Of a stretch of 64,000 bases of DNA, positions 40,820 through 49,655 are shown in pieces. A program made the position numbers and the translations under genes. Origin of the DNA: Wenzhouxiangella sediminis (lineage in GTDB: Bacteria > Pseudomonadota > Gammaproteobacteria > Xanthomonadales > Wenzhouxiangellaceae); NCBI RefSeq assembly GCF_003410055.1, contig NZ_QUZK01000022.1, positions 106,956 to 170,955 of the forward strand. The letters are read 5' to 3'. The notes under the pieces are model-generated. The model ran no database searches. It saw nothing but the letters and a program-made list of their open reading frames with translations, and was not told where the DNA came from. The stretch's first letter is position 1; each line of letters begins with the position of its first letter.

Positions 40820-41467
40820 TCACTCCAGGGTTGCGGTGAGTTGGAACAAACGATGCCCGCTATTGGCGTACTTGCGCTCGAACGGGCTGATCGGTTCGTC
40901 AGCCCGGAAAGATACCACTTTCACGTCAAGGACTCCCGCCAGGGCGAGGGCCCGCGCGAACTCGTCGATGTAGAGTTCGAAATTGCTGCGCAACTCCAGT
41001 CGCCCGCCCAGCGCGAGCAGGGCCGGGAAAACGGGATGGGCATGCCATCGGCGCTTCAGATGCCCGGGCTTGGGCCACGGGTTGGGATAGAGCAGGTAGT
41101 GATGGGCGGGTCGCCATCCGGCCTCGACCGCGAGACGCCAGAAATCGGCCAGCTCCGCTCGAACCAGCCGGGCGTTGTCCGGCAGCGCCGCCGCGCGGCG
41201 CAGCCTGTCCTCGCTCTTGTCGATTCCGACCACCAGGGAGTCCCGATGCAGACGGGCGAGTCCAGCCGTCGAGGCGCCCGTGCCGCAGCCCGAGTCCAGC
41301 ACGAGCGGGGTGCCGGCGTCGATCGAATCGGCCAGTTCGGCGAACGCCAGTCGGCTGTGATCGTGAATCGGCGATTGCCAGTCGTGGCGAAGGTGGCGCA
41401 GCACCGTTTCCTCGAGCCGCCGGTGCGGTCCGGGCTGCGAGGTCTGCGGGATGCGCGATTCAGCCAT
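40820..41467 (-). CDS. trmB: tRNA (guanine-N7)-methyltransferase-like protein
   Basis: 215 residues from the ATG at 41467; a longer frame would run into the tRNA gene and is rejected. It methylates G46 in the variable loop of tRNAs using SAM. Motifs: LVLDSGCGTGASTAGLARLH (SAM site), VVGIDKSEDRL, and the TrmB signature LLYPNPWPKPGHLKRRWHAHPVF with PNPWPK. The C-terminus KVVSFRADEPISPFERKYANSGHRLFQL also matches the family (T-x-FE-x-K). It lies 21 bases downstream of a tRNA-Lys gene on the same strand, so the modifying enzyme is co-transcribed with a tRNA. Confidence 0.85.
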   Translation of the reverse strand: MAESRIPQTSQPGPHRRLEETVLRHLRHDWQSPIHDHSRLAFAELADSIDAGTPLVLDSGCGTGASTAGLARLHRDSLVVGIDKSEDRLRRAAALPDNARLVRAELADFWRLAVEAGWRPAHHYLLYPNPWPKPGHLKRRWHAHPVFPALLALGGRLELRSNFELYIDEFARALALAGVLDVKVVSFRADEPISPFERKYANSGHRLFQLTATLE

Positions 41468-41488
41468 GGGGCATGGCCTGGCAAAGGA

Positions 41489-41563
41489 TGGTGGGCCGTG
41501 AAGGACTCGAACCTTCAACCAATAGGTTAAAAGCCTACTGCTCTACCATTGAGCTAACGGCCC
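41489..41563 (-). tRNA. tRNA-Lys (anticodon TTT)
   Basis: The minus strand folds as a complete 75-nt cloverleaf including an encoded CCA. Acceptor stem GGGCCGT/ACGGCCC, D-arm GCTC-AATGGTA-GAGC, anticodon stem GTAGG/CCTAT with loop CTTTTAA (anticodon TTT), T-arm GAAGG-TTCGAGT-CCTTC and discriminator A followed by CCA at 41489-41491. It is transcribed from the promoter at 41580-41608 and followed by trmB. Confidence 0.97.
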
Positions 41564-41579
41564 GAAAATCGAGCCGCGT

Positions 41580-41608
41580 ATGATACCCCCGCTTTACACA
41601 TCTCTCAA
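41580..41608 (-). promoter_or_regulatory. Likely promoter of tRNA-Lys-trmB
   Basis: On the minus strand TTGAGA (41603-41608) precedes TATCAT (41580-41585) with a short 17-base window (16-18 depending on the exact box). A GC-rich discriminator (ACGCGGC) follows, typical of stable-RNA promoters. Transcription would begin near 41573, ten bases ahead of the mature tRNA end. Confidence 0.5.
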
Positions 41609-41707
41609 TACCCGGTTTCGCGCCAGGTGCGAATCCGATGTCCGGTTTCGACCGGATTTCCCGTAACAGTGGCGAACAACCAGGAATTCACGGGAAGCGC
41701 CACTACC

Positions 41708-44002
41708 ATGACCAAGGAAAATCAGCTCCACTCCCGCAAGTATCAGGTCCGCCAGCGCCTCAAGCCCACCATCGCGCCCCTGACAGCCGCAATCGGCGGC
41801 GCGCTGGCCGCCGGCTCCCTGCAGGCGGCAACGATTACCGTCGACACGCTCGACGACGGCATCCCCAGCGAACAGTGCAGCTTGCGGGGAGCCTTGTATG
41901 CCGCCACAACGAACTCGTCGTCCTACGGCGGCGGCTGCCCCGCTGGTGACAGCGGCCAGGACACCATCGTCTTTGCATCGGGCCTGAGCGGCACGATCAA
42001 CCTCGATTTCGCCTCCGGTATCTATTACGACGGCACGACCCTGCCGATCGGCGAGTCGGTCATCATCGACGGCGAGGGGCGCATCACCATCCAGGGCAGC
42101 GGCGCGGCGCCGGCGATGTACCAGAAGTACCAGGTCGACGGATTCCACGCCGAGGAGGTGGAGCTCCGGGGCCTGACCATTACCGGCGGCGGTGGGGACT
42201 ACGGCGGCGCCATCCGCTCGCACGGCCTGGAGCTGGCGCTCTCCAACTGCACCCTGACCGGCAACTCCGCCACCGAGGGAGGAGGAGCGATCTGGCACAG
42301 CTCTCCGGCCGATGGCAGCTCATGGTTGACTATCGCCGCTTCGGAGATCTCCGGTAATGAAGTTACCGCTAACGGTGGTCGCGGTGGCGCCATCGCTGTG
42401 GACAGGTCCTCTCACTCCCTGGTTATTACGTCAACGACCCTGAACGATAACGAATCCCAGGGCAGCGGCGGCGCCATCGACTGGCGCGCTTCGAACGGCA
42501 CGGTCGGTTTCTACAATAACTCCAGCTTCTCGAACAACACTGCCAAATACGGCGACGGCGGTGCGGTCAACATCGTCTCTCAAGGTGCATACGGCGCCAG
42601 CGTATTCTTCCGCGACACGGACTTCTACGGCAATCTCGCCACAGGTTATGGCGGCGGCGCGGCCGTCAGCGACAGCGGCAGCGGCGTCAACGGCTTCGGA
42701 CAGTTCCGCCTGAGGGGCTCCAATTTCGAGCAGAACACGGCCGGCGAAAGCGGTGGTGGCTTGTGGCTGTCGCGCGGCGATGGTTCCGGAACCGCGGGCA
42801 CGCCGGAAAACTACGTGGATTTCGAAACCAACTCCTTCAACGGCCGTCCGACGGCTTTCATCGGCAACACAGCCGCCTACTCCGGCGGCGGCGCCGAAAT
42901 CATCGTCGGCGACGCCACGCCAGTGAATTTCATCGGCGTCGATTTCACCGGCAACTCAGCCAATGACGGAAACGGCGGGGGAGCCCTTATCACGACCGGC
43001 AACGCCGGCCTGTCCATGAGCCAGGTCACCGTCGCAGGCAATACCGCGCAAGGCTCTGGCCAGGGCGCAGGGTTCCGTATCGCCGCCAACAACGGCGGGG
43101 ACGTCGAGGGCCGCCAGGTCGATGTGAACGACAACTACGGGAACTACGGCGGCGGTATGCGCATCATCGCGTCCGGCGGCGACGTTCTGTTCGAAGACGC
43201 CCGGTTCGTCGACAACACTGCCGACCAGTCCTTCGGAGGCGGGCTGCAGGTCAGCGGCACCCTGAATCAGTTCGGGATCGGCTCGTCGATCTTTTCCGGC
43301 AACATTGCCGGACAGGGCGGCGCCGGGCTGGATCTGTACTCACCGTATTCGGAGAACATCCTGGCCGAGGTAAAGTACAGCGAGTGGTCCGGCAACGAAG
43401 CCGGCAACAGCGGTGGCGCGATCAATCTCGAGCTCGGGGCCGGCAGCCAGCTCTTCCTGGAAAACTCGACGCTTTCCGGAAACACCTCGGGAAATAACGG
43501 GGCCGCGCTCAACACCTACGGCGACCAACAGCTGACGGTCAAGTATTCGACGGTGGCGAACAATATTGCCACCAACGAAGGCGGCGGCATCTTCAACAGC
43601 CAGACCGGGGACTGCAACGTCTACAACTCGTTGTTCGACGGCAACACGGGCGCAGCGGGAGCGGAGGAGCAGGACCTGCGAGCGACAACGACCGACTGCG
43701 GGGTCCAGAACTCGCTGCTCTCCGGTGCCGATTCGCAATTCACCGACGACGGCGGCAACATCCTGTACCAGGATCCGATGCTGCTCCCCCTGGCCGACAA
43801 CGGCGGCGCAAATGGCCGCACGCATGCGCTGGCCGATAGCAGCCCGGCCGTCGACGCCGGCAGCGCGGGCAGCTACGTCCCGGATTCCGACCAGCGCGGC
43901 AGTCCCTTCCAACGCGTCTTCGGCAGCGCGCTCGACATGGGCGCCTACGAACTGCAGACCCTGGAAGACGCCATCTTCAGCGATCGCTTCGAAGCGCCGT
44001 AA
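41708..44002 (+). CDS. Large secreted right-handed beta-helix protein (choice-of-anchor type) with C-terminal IFSDRFE tag
   Basis: 764 residues from the ATG at 41708. A long signal region (KPTIAPLTAAIGGALAAGSLQA) is followed by ATITVDTLDD. The body is a parallel beta-helix built from repeated rungs of the type GGGA(I/L)-x-hydrophobic and SNxTLSGNT-A, as in Chlamydia Pmp and other surface proteins (GGAIWHSS, GNSAXEGGG-like, LENSTLSGNTSGNNGAAL). Near the end comes a choice-of-anchor-like segment (SSPAVDAGSAGSYVPDSDQRG, FGSALDMGAYEL). The last residues are DAIFSDRFEAP, close to the IFxxGFE tails I recall from Xanthomonadales secreted proteins. It probably acts at the cell surface; ligand unknown. 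Confidence 0.88.
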   Translation: MTKENQLHSRKYQVRQRLKPTIAPLTAAIGGALAAGSLQAATITVDTLDDGIPSEQCSLRGALYAATTNSSSYGGGCPAGDSGQDTIVFASGLSGTINLDFASGIYYDGTTLPIGESVIIDGEGRITIQGSGAAPAMYQKYQVDGFHAEEVELRGLTITGGGGDYGGAIRSHGLELALSNCTLTGNSATEGGGAIWHSSPADGSSWLTIAASEISGNEVTANGGRGGAIAVDRSSHSLVITSTTLNDNESQGSGGAIDWRASNGTVGFYNNSSFSNNTAKYGDGGAVNIVSQGAYGASVFFRDTDFYGNLATGYGGGAAVSDSGSGVNGFGQFRLRGSNFEQNTAGESGGGLWLSRGDGSGTAGTPENYVDFETNSFNGRPTAFIGNTAAYSGGGAEIIVGDATPVNFIGVDFTGNSANDGNGGGALITTGNAGLSMSQVTVAGNTAQGSGQGAGFRIAANNGGDVEGRQVDVNDNYGNYGGGMRIIASGGDVLFEDARFVDNTADQSFGGGLQVSGTLNQFGIGSSIFSGNIAGQGGAGLDLYSPYSENILAEVKYSEWSGNEAGNSGGAINLELGAGSQLFLENSTLSGNTSGNNGAALNTYGDQQLTVKYSTVANNIATNEGGGIFNSQTGDCNVYNSLFDGNTGAAGAEEQDLRATTTDCGVQNSLLSGADSQFTDDGGNILYQDPMLLPLADNGGANGRTHALADSSPAVDAGSAGSYVPDSDQRGSPFQRVFGSALDMGAYELQTLEDAIFSDRFEAP

Positions 44003-44023
44003 GCCCTCCCGGGAGGGCGGCCT

Positions 44024-46705
44024 TCAACCGCCGTCCTCCCGCCCTTCCGCCAGGTCCAGGACAACTTCCCGAATGCCGTCCTCGTCGATCGGGCCCAGCC
44101 GGAAACCCAGGTCCTCGGCCAGGCCCAGCATCCGCGTGTTCCGCTGCAGCACCTGGCCGACCACCTCGCGAACGCCGGTTTCCCGGCAGTGGTCGATGAG
44201 CTTCTGCAGCAGGATGCGGCCCAGGCCGCGCCCCTTGATGTCGGAGCGCACGACGACCGCGAACTCGGCACGATGCCCGGACGAATCCTTCGCGATCCGC
44301 GCCACGCCCAGGGTGCGGCGCGCGTCGTCGACGGCGATGAAGGCCATCTCGCGCTCGTAGTCGATCTGAGTGAAACGCGCCAGCTGCGAGTGCTCCGGCT
44401 CGCGGATCACGCCGAAGAATCGGAAGCGGACATCCTCGGCCTCGAGGCTGTTGAAGAAGTCGCGGTGGGCCGGCTCGTCCTCCGGCCGGATGGGCCGGAT
44501 GGTGATCTCGCCGTCGCCGAAGGGCAGGCTTTCGGCCAGGTGTGTGGGATAGGGCGCGATGGCCGGACGCCTCCGTGGGCCGCCCTCGGCGGGCCGCAGT
44601 TCGATGCGGGCATCCAGCGCCACGACGCCATCGTCGTCGGCCAGCAGCGGATTGATGTCGATCGACTCGACGGACTCGAGGTCGGTCATCAGGCGCGCGG
44701 CCCGCACGAGCACGTCGCAGACCAGGTCGATGCGCGCCGCCGGCCGATGGCGGAAACCGGCCAGCAATTTCGCGACCCGGGTCCGGTCGACCATCTGGCG
44801 CGCCAGGCTCATGTTCAGCGGCGGCAGGCCGACGACCGTGTCGCCGACGACTTCCACCGCCGTGCCGCCGCTGCCGAAGAGCATCACCGGGCCGAAGACC
44901 GGGTCCGTGCTCGCACCGACGATCAGTTCCGCGCTGTGGGCGCGGCGCACCATCTGCTGCACCGAGAACCCGTCGAGCCGCGCGTTGCCGTGCATTGCGA
45001 CCCGGCGGGCGATGCCTTCGGCGGCTTCGCGCACGGCGTGCTCGGACTCCAGGTCGAGCACGACCCCGCCGACGTCCGACTTGTGCGAAATATCGGGTGA
45101 AATCACCTTCAGCGCCACCGGAAAACCGATCTCGGTCGCCAGGGTCGCGGCTTCCTCCGGCGAGCCGGCCTGGCGGGTCTTCACCACCGGGATGCCGTAG
45201 GAAGAGAGCACGCACTTGGCCTCGACCTCGCTGAGCCAGCGGCGGCCCTCGTCGTGGGCCCGCTCGATGATGACCGTGACCGAATCGGGATCCATCACCG
45301 CCGAAGTCGGCATCTCCGAGGGCGTCTCCATCAGCGCCACCTGGTTGGCGCGGTATTCCTGCAGGGCCAGGAAGGCGGCCACGGCGTCGGCCGGCGACAG
45401 GAAGCCCGGCAGGTCGGCGGCGGCGAAGGCCTCGTAAGCCTCACGCGCCGATGCGCCACCCAGCCAGCAACCGAAAACCGGCTTGGGGGCCGCGGCGGCA
45501 ACGGGCGCGAGTTCTTCGGCGACCGTGCGACTGTCGGCCAGGGCCGTGGGCGCATGCACGACCAGCACGGCATCGACTTCCTCCGAGGCCACCAGGATCT
45601 TCAGGGCTTCGATGTAGCGCCCGGCCGGGGCGTCGCCGATGATGTCGACCGGGTTGCCGCGCGACCAGTTGTGCGGCAGCACCTTGTCGAGCTTGTCGAG
45701 CGTGGCCTCGTCCAGCTCGGCCAGCTGCCCGCCGCCCAGCACCAGCTCGTCGGTGGCCAGGATGCCCGGCCCGCCGCCGTTGGTCAGGATGGCCAGGCGG
45801 TTGCCCTCGTGCGGGCGCACACGGGCCAGGAACTCGGCGGCACGGAACAGGTCCTCGATGCCGTACACGCGCAACGCGCCGGCGCGGCGAATGGCCGCGG
45901 CGTAGACTTCGTCGCGGCCGGCCAGCGCGCCAGTGTGCGAGGCGGCCGCCCGCGCGCCCTCGGGTACTCGGCCCGACTTGACCACCACCAGCGGCTTGTT
46001 GCGCGAGGCCGCGCGCGAGGCCGACATGAACTTCCGCCCGTCTTTCAGCGCTTCCATGTAGAGCAAGATCGAGCGCGTGCGCGCATCCGAACCCAGGTAA
46101 TCGATGACGTCGCCGATATCGACGTCCAGGCAATTTCCCAGGGAAACGAAGGATGAAAAACCGATCTCGCGCTCGGCCGCCCAGTCCAGCACCGTGGTGG
46201 CCAGTGCTCCGGACTGCGTGACGAAAGCGACCCGCCCGGGCACCGGCCTGCCGGGGGCGAAACTGGCGTTCAGCCCGCTGCCGGGCACCATCAGCCCGAC
46301 GCAGTTGGGCCCGAGGAAACGCAGGCCGTGGCGCCCGGCGTGCTCGAGCATTTCGGATTCCAGGTCGCGGCCGGAGACCTCGCTGGCCTCGTCGAAACCG
46401 GCGGTGATCACCACCGCAGCTCGCGTGCCGACGGCACCGAGGTTCTCGATGATGCCGGGCACAGTTATCGGCGGCGTGCAGATCACGCCCAGGTCGGGCA
46501 CCTCGGGCAGGTCCTTCGCCTTGCGGAAGACCGTGCGGCCCGCCACCTCGCGGTGATGGAGATTGACCGGATAGATCGAGCCCGGAAAGTCACATTCGAG
46601 CAGGTTGGAGAAAACGGCACGGCCGACGCTGCCCGGCCGGTCCGAAGCGCCGAAGACCGCGATGGACCGCGGCCTGAACATCCTTTCGAGATGGCGAATC
46701 GACAT
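44024..46705 (-). CDS. Pat/YfiQ-like protein lysine acetyltransferase (NDP-forming acyl-CoA synthetase fused to GNAT)
   Basis: 893 residues. The N-terminal CoA-binding Rossmann domain begins RSIAVFGASDRPGSVGRAVF. Succinyl-CoA-synthetase-like domains follow, with ASHTGALAGRDEVY at about 257-270. An ATP-grasp domain spans about 490-700 (VALKVISPDISHKSDVGGV). The C-terminal GNAT acetyltransferase (about 735-893) has the acetyl-CoA-binding loop VVVRSDIKGRGLGRILLQKL. This is the architecture of Pat enzymes that acetylate acetyl-CoA synthetase and other proteins. The SHTGA His of active synthetases appears to be kept, so acyl-CoA synthetase activity cannot be excluded. It is a single gene between two unrelated units. 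Confidence 0.9.
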   Translation of the reverse strand: MSIRHLERMFRPRSIAVFGASDRPGSVGRAVFSNLLECDFPGSIYPVNLHHREVAGRTVFRKAKDLPEVPDLGVICTPPITVPGIIENLGAVGTRAAVVITAGFDEASEVSGRDLESEMLEHAGRHGLRFLGPNCVGLMVPGSGLNASFAPGRPVPGRVAFVTQSGALATTVLDWAAEREIGFSSFVSLGNCLDVDIGDVIDYLGSDARTRSILLYMEALKDGRKFMSASRAASRNKPLVVVKSGRVPEGARAAASHTGALAGRDEVYAAAIRRAGALRVYGIEDLFRAAEFLARVRPHEGNRLAILTNGGGPGILATDELVLGGGQLAELDEATLDKLDKVLPHNWSRGNPVDIIGDAPAGRYIEALKILVASEEVDAVLVVHAPTALADSRTVAEELAPVAAAAPKPVFGCWLGGASAREAYEAFAAADLPGFLSPADAVAAFLALQEYRANQVALMETPSEMPTSAVMDPDSVTVIIERAHDEGRRWLSEVEAKCVLSSYGIPVVKTRQAGSPEEAATLATEIGFPVALKVISPDISHKSDVGGVVLDLESEHAVREAAEGIARRVAMHGNARLDGFSVQQMVRRAHSAELIVGASTDPVFGPVMLFGSGGTAVEVVGDTVVGLPPLNMSLARQMVDRTRVAKLLAGFRHRPAARIDLVCDVLVRAARLMTDLESVESIDINPLLADDDGVVALDARIELRPAEGGPRRRPAIAPYPTHLAESLPFGDGEITIRPIRPEDEPAHRDFFNSLEAEDVRFRFFGVIREPEHSQLARFTQIDYEREMAFIAVDDARRTLGVARIAKDSSGHRAEFAVVVRSDIKGRGLGRILLQKLIDHCRETGVREVVGQVLQRNTRMLGLAEDLGFRLGPIDEDGIREVVLDLAEGREDGG

Positions 46706-46788
46706 TCCCGGCTCCCTCGCAGGGCTCGTGGTCGCAGGGGAAGATTATCATGCAGGCGCCGGGGCCATACCCGGCCCCGCCCGCGCCT

Positions 46789-47607
46789 TCAGCCGCTTTC
46801 CTTGAGGCGAGCCTTGGCCGCTTCGTAGACGGCTTCGAGTTCGTCGGGGTCGAGGTCGGCGAGATCGAGCGCGCGCTCGCGCGCCATGTCTTCCATGGTG
46901 CGGAAACGCCGTTCGAACTTGTGGTTGCAGCGCCTCAGCGCCGCCCCCGGATCGACGTCGAGCTTGCGCGCCAGGTTGGTGATCACGAACAGCAGGTCGC
47001 CGATCTCTTCCTCGATGTTGTCGGTGTCCTTTCGCTCCAGCGCCGCGCGAAGCTCATCGGCTTCTTCGTGGAGCTTCTCGAAGATGGGCTCGGCGCCGGG
47101 CCAGTCGAAACCGGCGCGGGCGGCGCGCTTCTGCAGCTTCACCGCGCGCCGCAAGGCAGGCAGGCCGCGCGACACCCCGTCGAGCAGGCTCTCGTCGGCC
47201 CGCCCCTTCTCGGCGCGCTCGGCGGCCTTGATGTCCTCCCAGTTGGCGGACTGCTGCTCGACGTTGTCGAAGCGCGCGTCGCCGAAGACGTGCGGATGGC
47301 GCCGCACCAGCTTGTCGGAAATGGCCGCGGCCACATCGTCGAAATCGAACAGGGACCGCTCTTCGGCCATGCGGGCGTGGAAGACCACCTGGAACAGCAG
47401 GTCGCCGAGTTCGTCGCGCAGGTCCTCGAGATCGTCGCGTTCGATGGCGTCGGCCACCTCGTGCGCCTCCTCCACGGTGTAGGGCGCGATAGTCCGGAAG
47501 GTCTGCTCGATATCCCAGGGGCAGCCACGCTCGGGATCACGCAGGCGCGCCATGATCTCGATCAGCCGGTCGACGGCGGCCCGGTCGTTGGAGGACGAAT
47601 CACTCAT
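46789..47607 (-). CDS. mazG: Nucleoside triphosphate pyrophosphohydrolase
   Basis: 272 residues from the ATG at 47607, the usual size; the frame is open further upstream but that part is the histidine-kinase gene in another frame. Two MazG domains: N-terminal (CPWDIEQTFRTIAPYTVEEAHEV, then DELGDLLFQVVFHARM) and C-terminal (LHEEADELRAAL, EEEIGDLLFVITNLARKL), each with the EExxE...ExxD metal motif. It hydrolyses (d)NTPs to monophosphates in nucleotide-pool cleaning. The start overlaps the histidine-kinase stop by 4 bases, so it is translated with the two-component system. Confidence 0.95.
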   Translation of the reverse strand: MSDSSSNDRAAVDRLIEIMARLRDPERGCPWDIEQTFRTIAPYTVEEAHEVADAIERDDLEDLRDELGDLLFQVVFHARMAEERSLFDFDDVAAAISDKLVRRHPHVFGDARFDNVEQQSANWEDIKAAERAEKGRADESLLDGVSRGLPALRRAVKLQKRAARAGFDWPGAEPIFEKLHEEADELRAALERKDTDNIEEEIGDLLFVITNLARKLDVDPGAALRRCNHKFERRFRTMEDMARERALDLADLDPDELEAVYEAAKARLKESG

Positions 47608-48968
47608 CGTGGCGGCAGGATAACCCGAAAGCGCGCGCCGCCGAGTTCGCTTCGGTCGACTTGCAGACGGCCGCCGTTGGCCTCGACGAGTTCGCGCACG
47701 ATCGACAGCCCCAGGCCCTGCCCGTCGCGCCGCTCGTCGCCGCGCTGTCCGCGCTTCAGGAGTCGCTCGACCTGCTCGACTTCGATGCCCGGCCCGTCGT
47801 CCTCGATCTCGATGATCAGGCCGTCGCGGCGCAGCCCGCGCTCGCCGGCGCGCACCGAGGCGCGCAGCGAACCGTTGCCGTACTTGGCGGCGTTCTCCAT
47901 CAGGTTGCCGCAGACCTCCCAGAGGTCGCGCTCGTCCATGTGGGCGACCAGGCCGGCATCGCCGGCGACCTCGACCCGCAGACCCGATTCGACGTGCAGT
48001 CGCTCGAGCGAGTCGCCCATGCGCTCGAGGATGGGCCGCACCGCGACGGCGCCCGGCAGGGCCCGGCGCGTCGAGCGCTGGGCGCGCTCGAGCTGCCGGC
48101 GGATGATCTGTTCCATGTCGTCGAGATGGCGGGACAGGTCGCTCGGCCGGGCCGGCTCGCTGGATTCCAGTCGGGCACGCAGGACCGCCACCGGGGTCTT
48201 GAGTGCGTGCGCCAGGTCGGCCAGGGCTTCGGAATAGCGCCGGGCGTTGTCGCGCTCGGCGGCCAGCAGGGCGTTGAGGTTGTCGGTCAGCGGCCGCAGC
48301 TCGCGGGGATAACGCCCCTCGATGCCGCCGCGCCGGCCGGATTCGATCTCGCCCACTTCGGCGGCGACCCGCCGCAGCGGCCGGAGAATGACCAGCAACA
48401 GCCCCACCTGCCCGGCAATGATCAGCACCCCCGCCAGGCCCAGCCAGCGCCACAGATCCTCGCGGAACCCCGCCAGCTCCATGCGCAGTCGGTTGGGATC
48501 CTCCGCCGCCCAGATGGTCAGGTCGACGATCTCGCCGTCGGGAAGCTCCCAGCCCAGGCCGATGGCGAAGACGTTCCAGTTACCGTCGGCCTCGAGGCCG
48601 CGGAAAAGCTCCGTGCCGCGCTCGATCAGGCGGGCGTTGGGCTGCGGCGCCACCCCCACCAGCGAGGGTGAGCGCCACTCGCCCCGCGGCGTCATGGCCC
48701 CGCCGTGCAGGCTCGAACCGGGGCGGTTGAGGCGCGGCTCGGCGAGGGATTCGGGCATGACCGGTTGCCCGGTCTCGTCGACCTCGATGGTCGACAGGAT
48801 CAGGTAGACCACCGCCTCGAGGCGCTCGCGCATGTTCGCCTCGGCGGCGTTGGTGAAGACCCGGTCGATGGCGCCGCCCACGGCGGCCAGGGCGATCAGC
48901 AGGGCCAGCCCGGCGCCGACGAGCAGGCGGACCAGCAAGGAAGGCGAGGCAGCGTTGCGCGCGGCCAC
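47604..48968 (-). CDS. PhoQ-like sensor histidine kinase
   Basis: 454 residues. Two membrane helices (about 12-33 and 170-192) flank a periplasmic sensor domain of about 135 residues that is moderately acidic. A HAMP-like linker follows, then the phospho-acceptor helix LADLAHALKTPVAVLRA with His254 in the PhoQ-type sequence AHALKTP. The ATPase domain carries the N-box GNLMENAAKYG and the G-box DGPGI...GQGLGLSIVRELVEANGG. It follows the response regulator by 9 bases and overlaps mazG. Its signal is unknown; PhoQ-type kinases commonly sense divalent cations or membrane stress. Confidence 0.9.
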   Translation of the reverse strand: MAARNAASPSLLVRLLVGAGLALLIALAAVGGAIDRVFTNAAEANMRERLEAVVYLILSTIEVDETGQPVMPESLAEPRLNRPGSSLHGGAMTPRGEWRSPSLVGVAPQPNARLIERGTELFRGLEADGNWNVFAIGLGWELPDGEIVDLTIWAAEDPNRLRMELAGFREDLWRWLGLAGVLIIAGQVGLLLVILRPLRRVAAEVGEIESGRRGGIEGRYPRELRPLTDNLNALLAAERDNARRYSEALADLAHALKTPVAVLRARLESSEPARPSDLSRHLDDMEQIIRRQLERAQRSTRRALPGAVAVRPILERMGDSLERLHVESGLRVEVAGDAGLVAHMDERDLWEVCGNLMENAAKYGNGSLRASVRAGERGLRRDGLIIEIEDDGPGIEVEQVERLLKRGQRGDERRDGQGLGLSIVRELVEANGGRLQVDRSELGGARFRVILPPR

Positions 48969-48977
48969 GGCCGGTGG

Positions 48978-49655
48978 TCAGTCTTCGTCCCGGCGAAAGC
49001 GGTAGCCGCGCCCGCGCAGGGTCTCGATGGGCTGCCAATCGCCCTGCGGGTCGAGCTTCCTGCGCAGCCGGCCGATGATTACCTCGATGACGTTGCTGTC
49101 GGGATCGGCATCCTCGTCGTAGAGGTGCTCATTGAGCTCCATCTTGGACACGACCTGGCCGGGATGCAGCATGAAGTACTCGAGCACCTTGTACTCGAAG
49201 GTCGTCAGTTCCATCGTCTCGCCATCGAGACGTACGTCCTGGCTGGAAAGATTGACCTGCAGCGGTCCGACGCGAACCTCGGGCGCGGCATGGCCGGCCG
49301 ACCGCCGCAGCAGGGCGTTGACCCGCGCCATCAGTTCCTCGATGCGGAAGGGCTTGGTGACGTAGTCGTCGGCACCGATCTCGAGCGCCTCGACCTTGTC
49401 CTGCCAGTCCGAGCGGGCGGTGAGGATCAGGACGGGATACTTCAGGTCGCGCTCGCGCACCCGGCGCACGATCTCCATGCCGCTCTCGCCCGGCAACCCG
49501 AGGTCGATGATCGCCAGGTCCACCGGGTACTCGGTGGCGAAGTGCAGGCCGTTGGTGCCGTCGGCGGCCAGGTCCACGGCATGGCCCTGCCGCTTGAGCG
49601 CGCGACCGAGCAGTTCGCGCAGTTCGGTTTCGTCCTCGACCACCAGGATGCGCAT
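48978..49655 (-). CDS. OmpR/PhoP-family response regulator
   Basis: 225 residues from the ATG at 49655, which overlaps the PepSY stop by one base (TGATG). Receiver domain about 1-120 with phospho-acceptor Asp51 in AIIDLGLPGESGMEI and the conserved Lys in VTKPF. The winged-helix DNA-binding domain spans about 128-225 (LTTFEYKVLEYFMLHPGQVVS, NVIEVIIGRLRRKLD, TLRGRGYRF). It is partnered with the PhoQ-like kinase downstream. Confidence 0.93.
   Translation of the reverse strand: MRILVVEDETELRELLGRALKRQGHAVDLAADGTNGLHFATEYPVDLAIIDLGLPGESGMEIVRRVRERDLKYPVLILTARSDWQDKVEALEIGADDYVTKPFRIEELMARVNALLRRSAGHAAPEVRVGPLQVNLSSQDVRLDGETMELTTFEYKVLEYFMLHPGQVVSKMELNEHLYDEDADPDSNVIEVIIGRLRRKLDPQGDWQPIETLRGRGYRFRRDED

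Noticed and set aside
41468..41518. Longer trmB start
   Set aside because: It would translate through the tRNA-Lys 3' end and CCA; the ATG at 41467 fits better.
47608..48453. Extension of mazG upstream of 47607
   Set aside because: It is the out-of-frame histidine-kinase gene; MazG from 47607 already has normal length.
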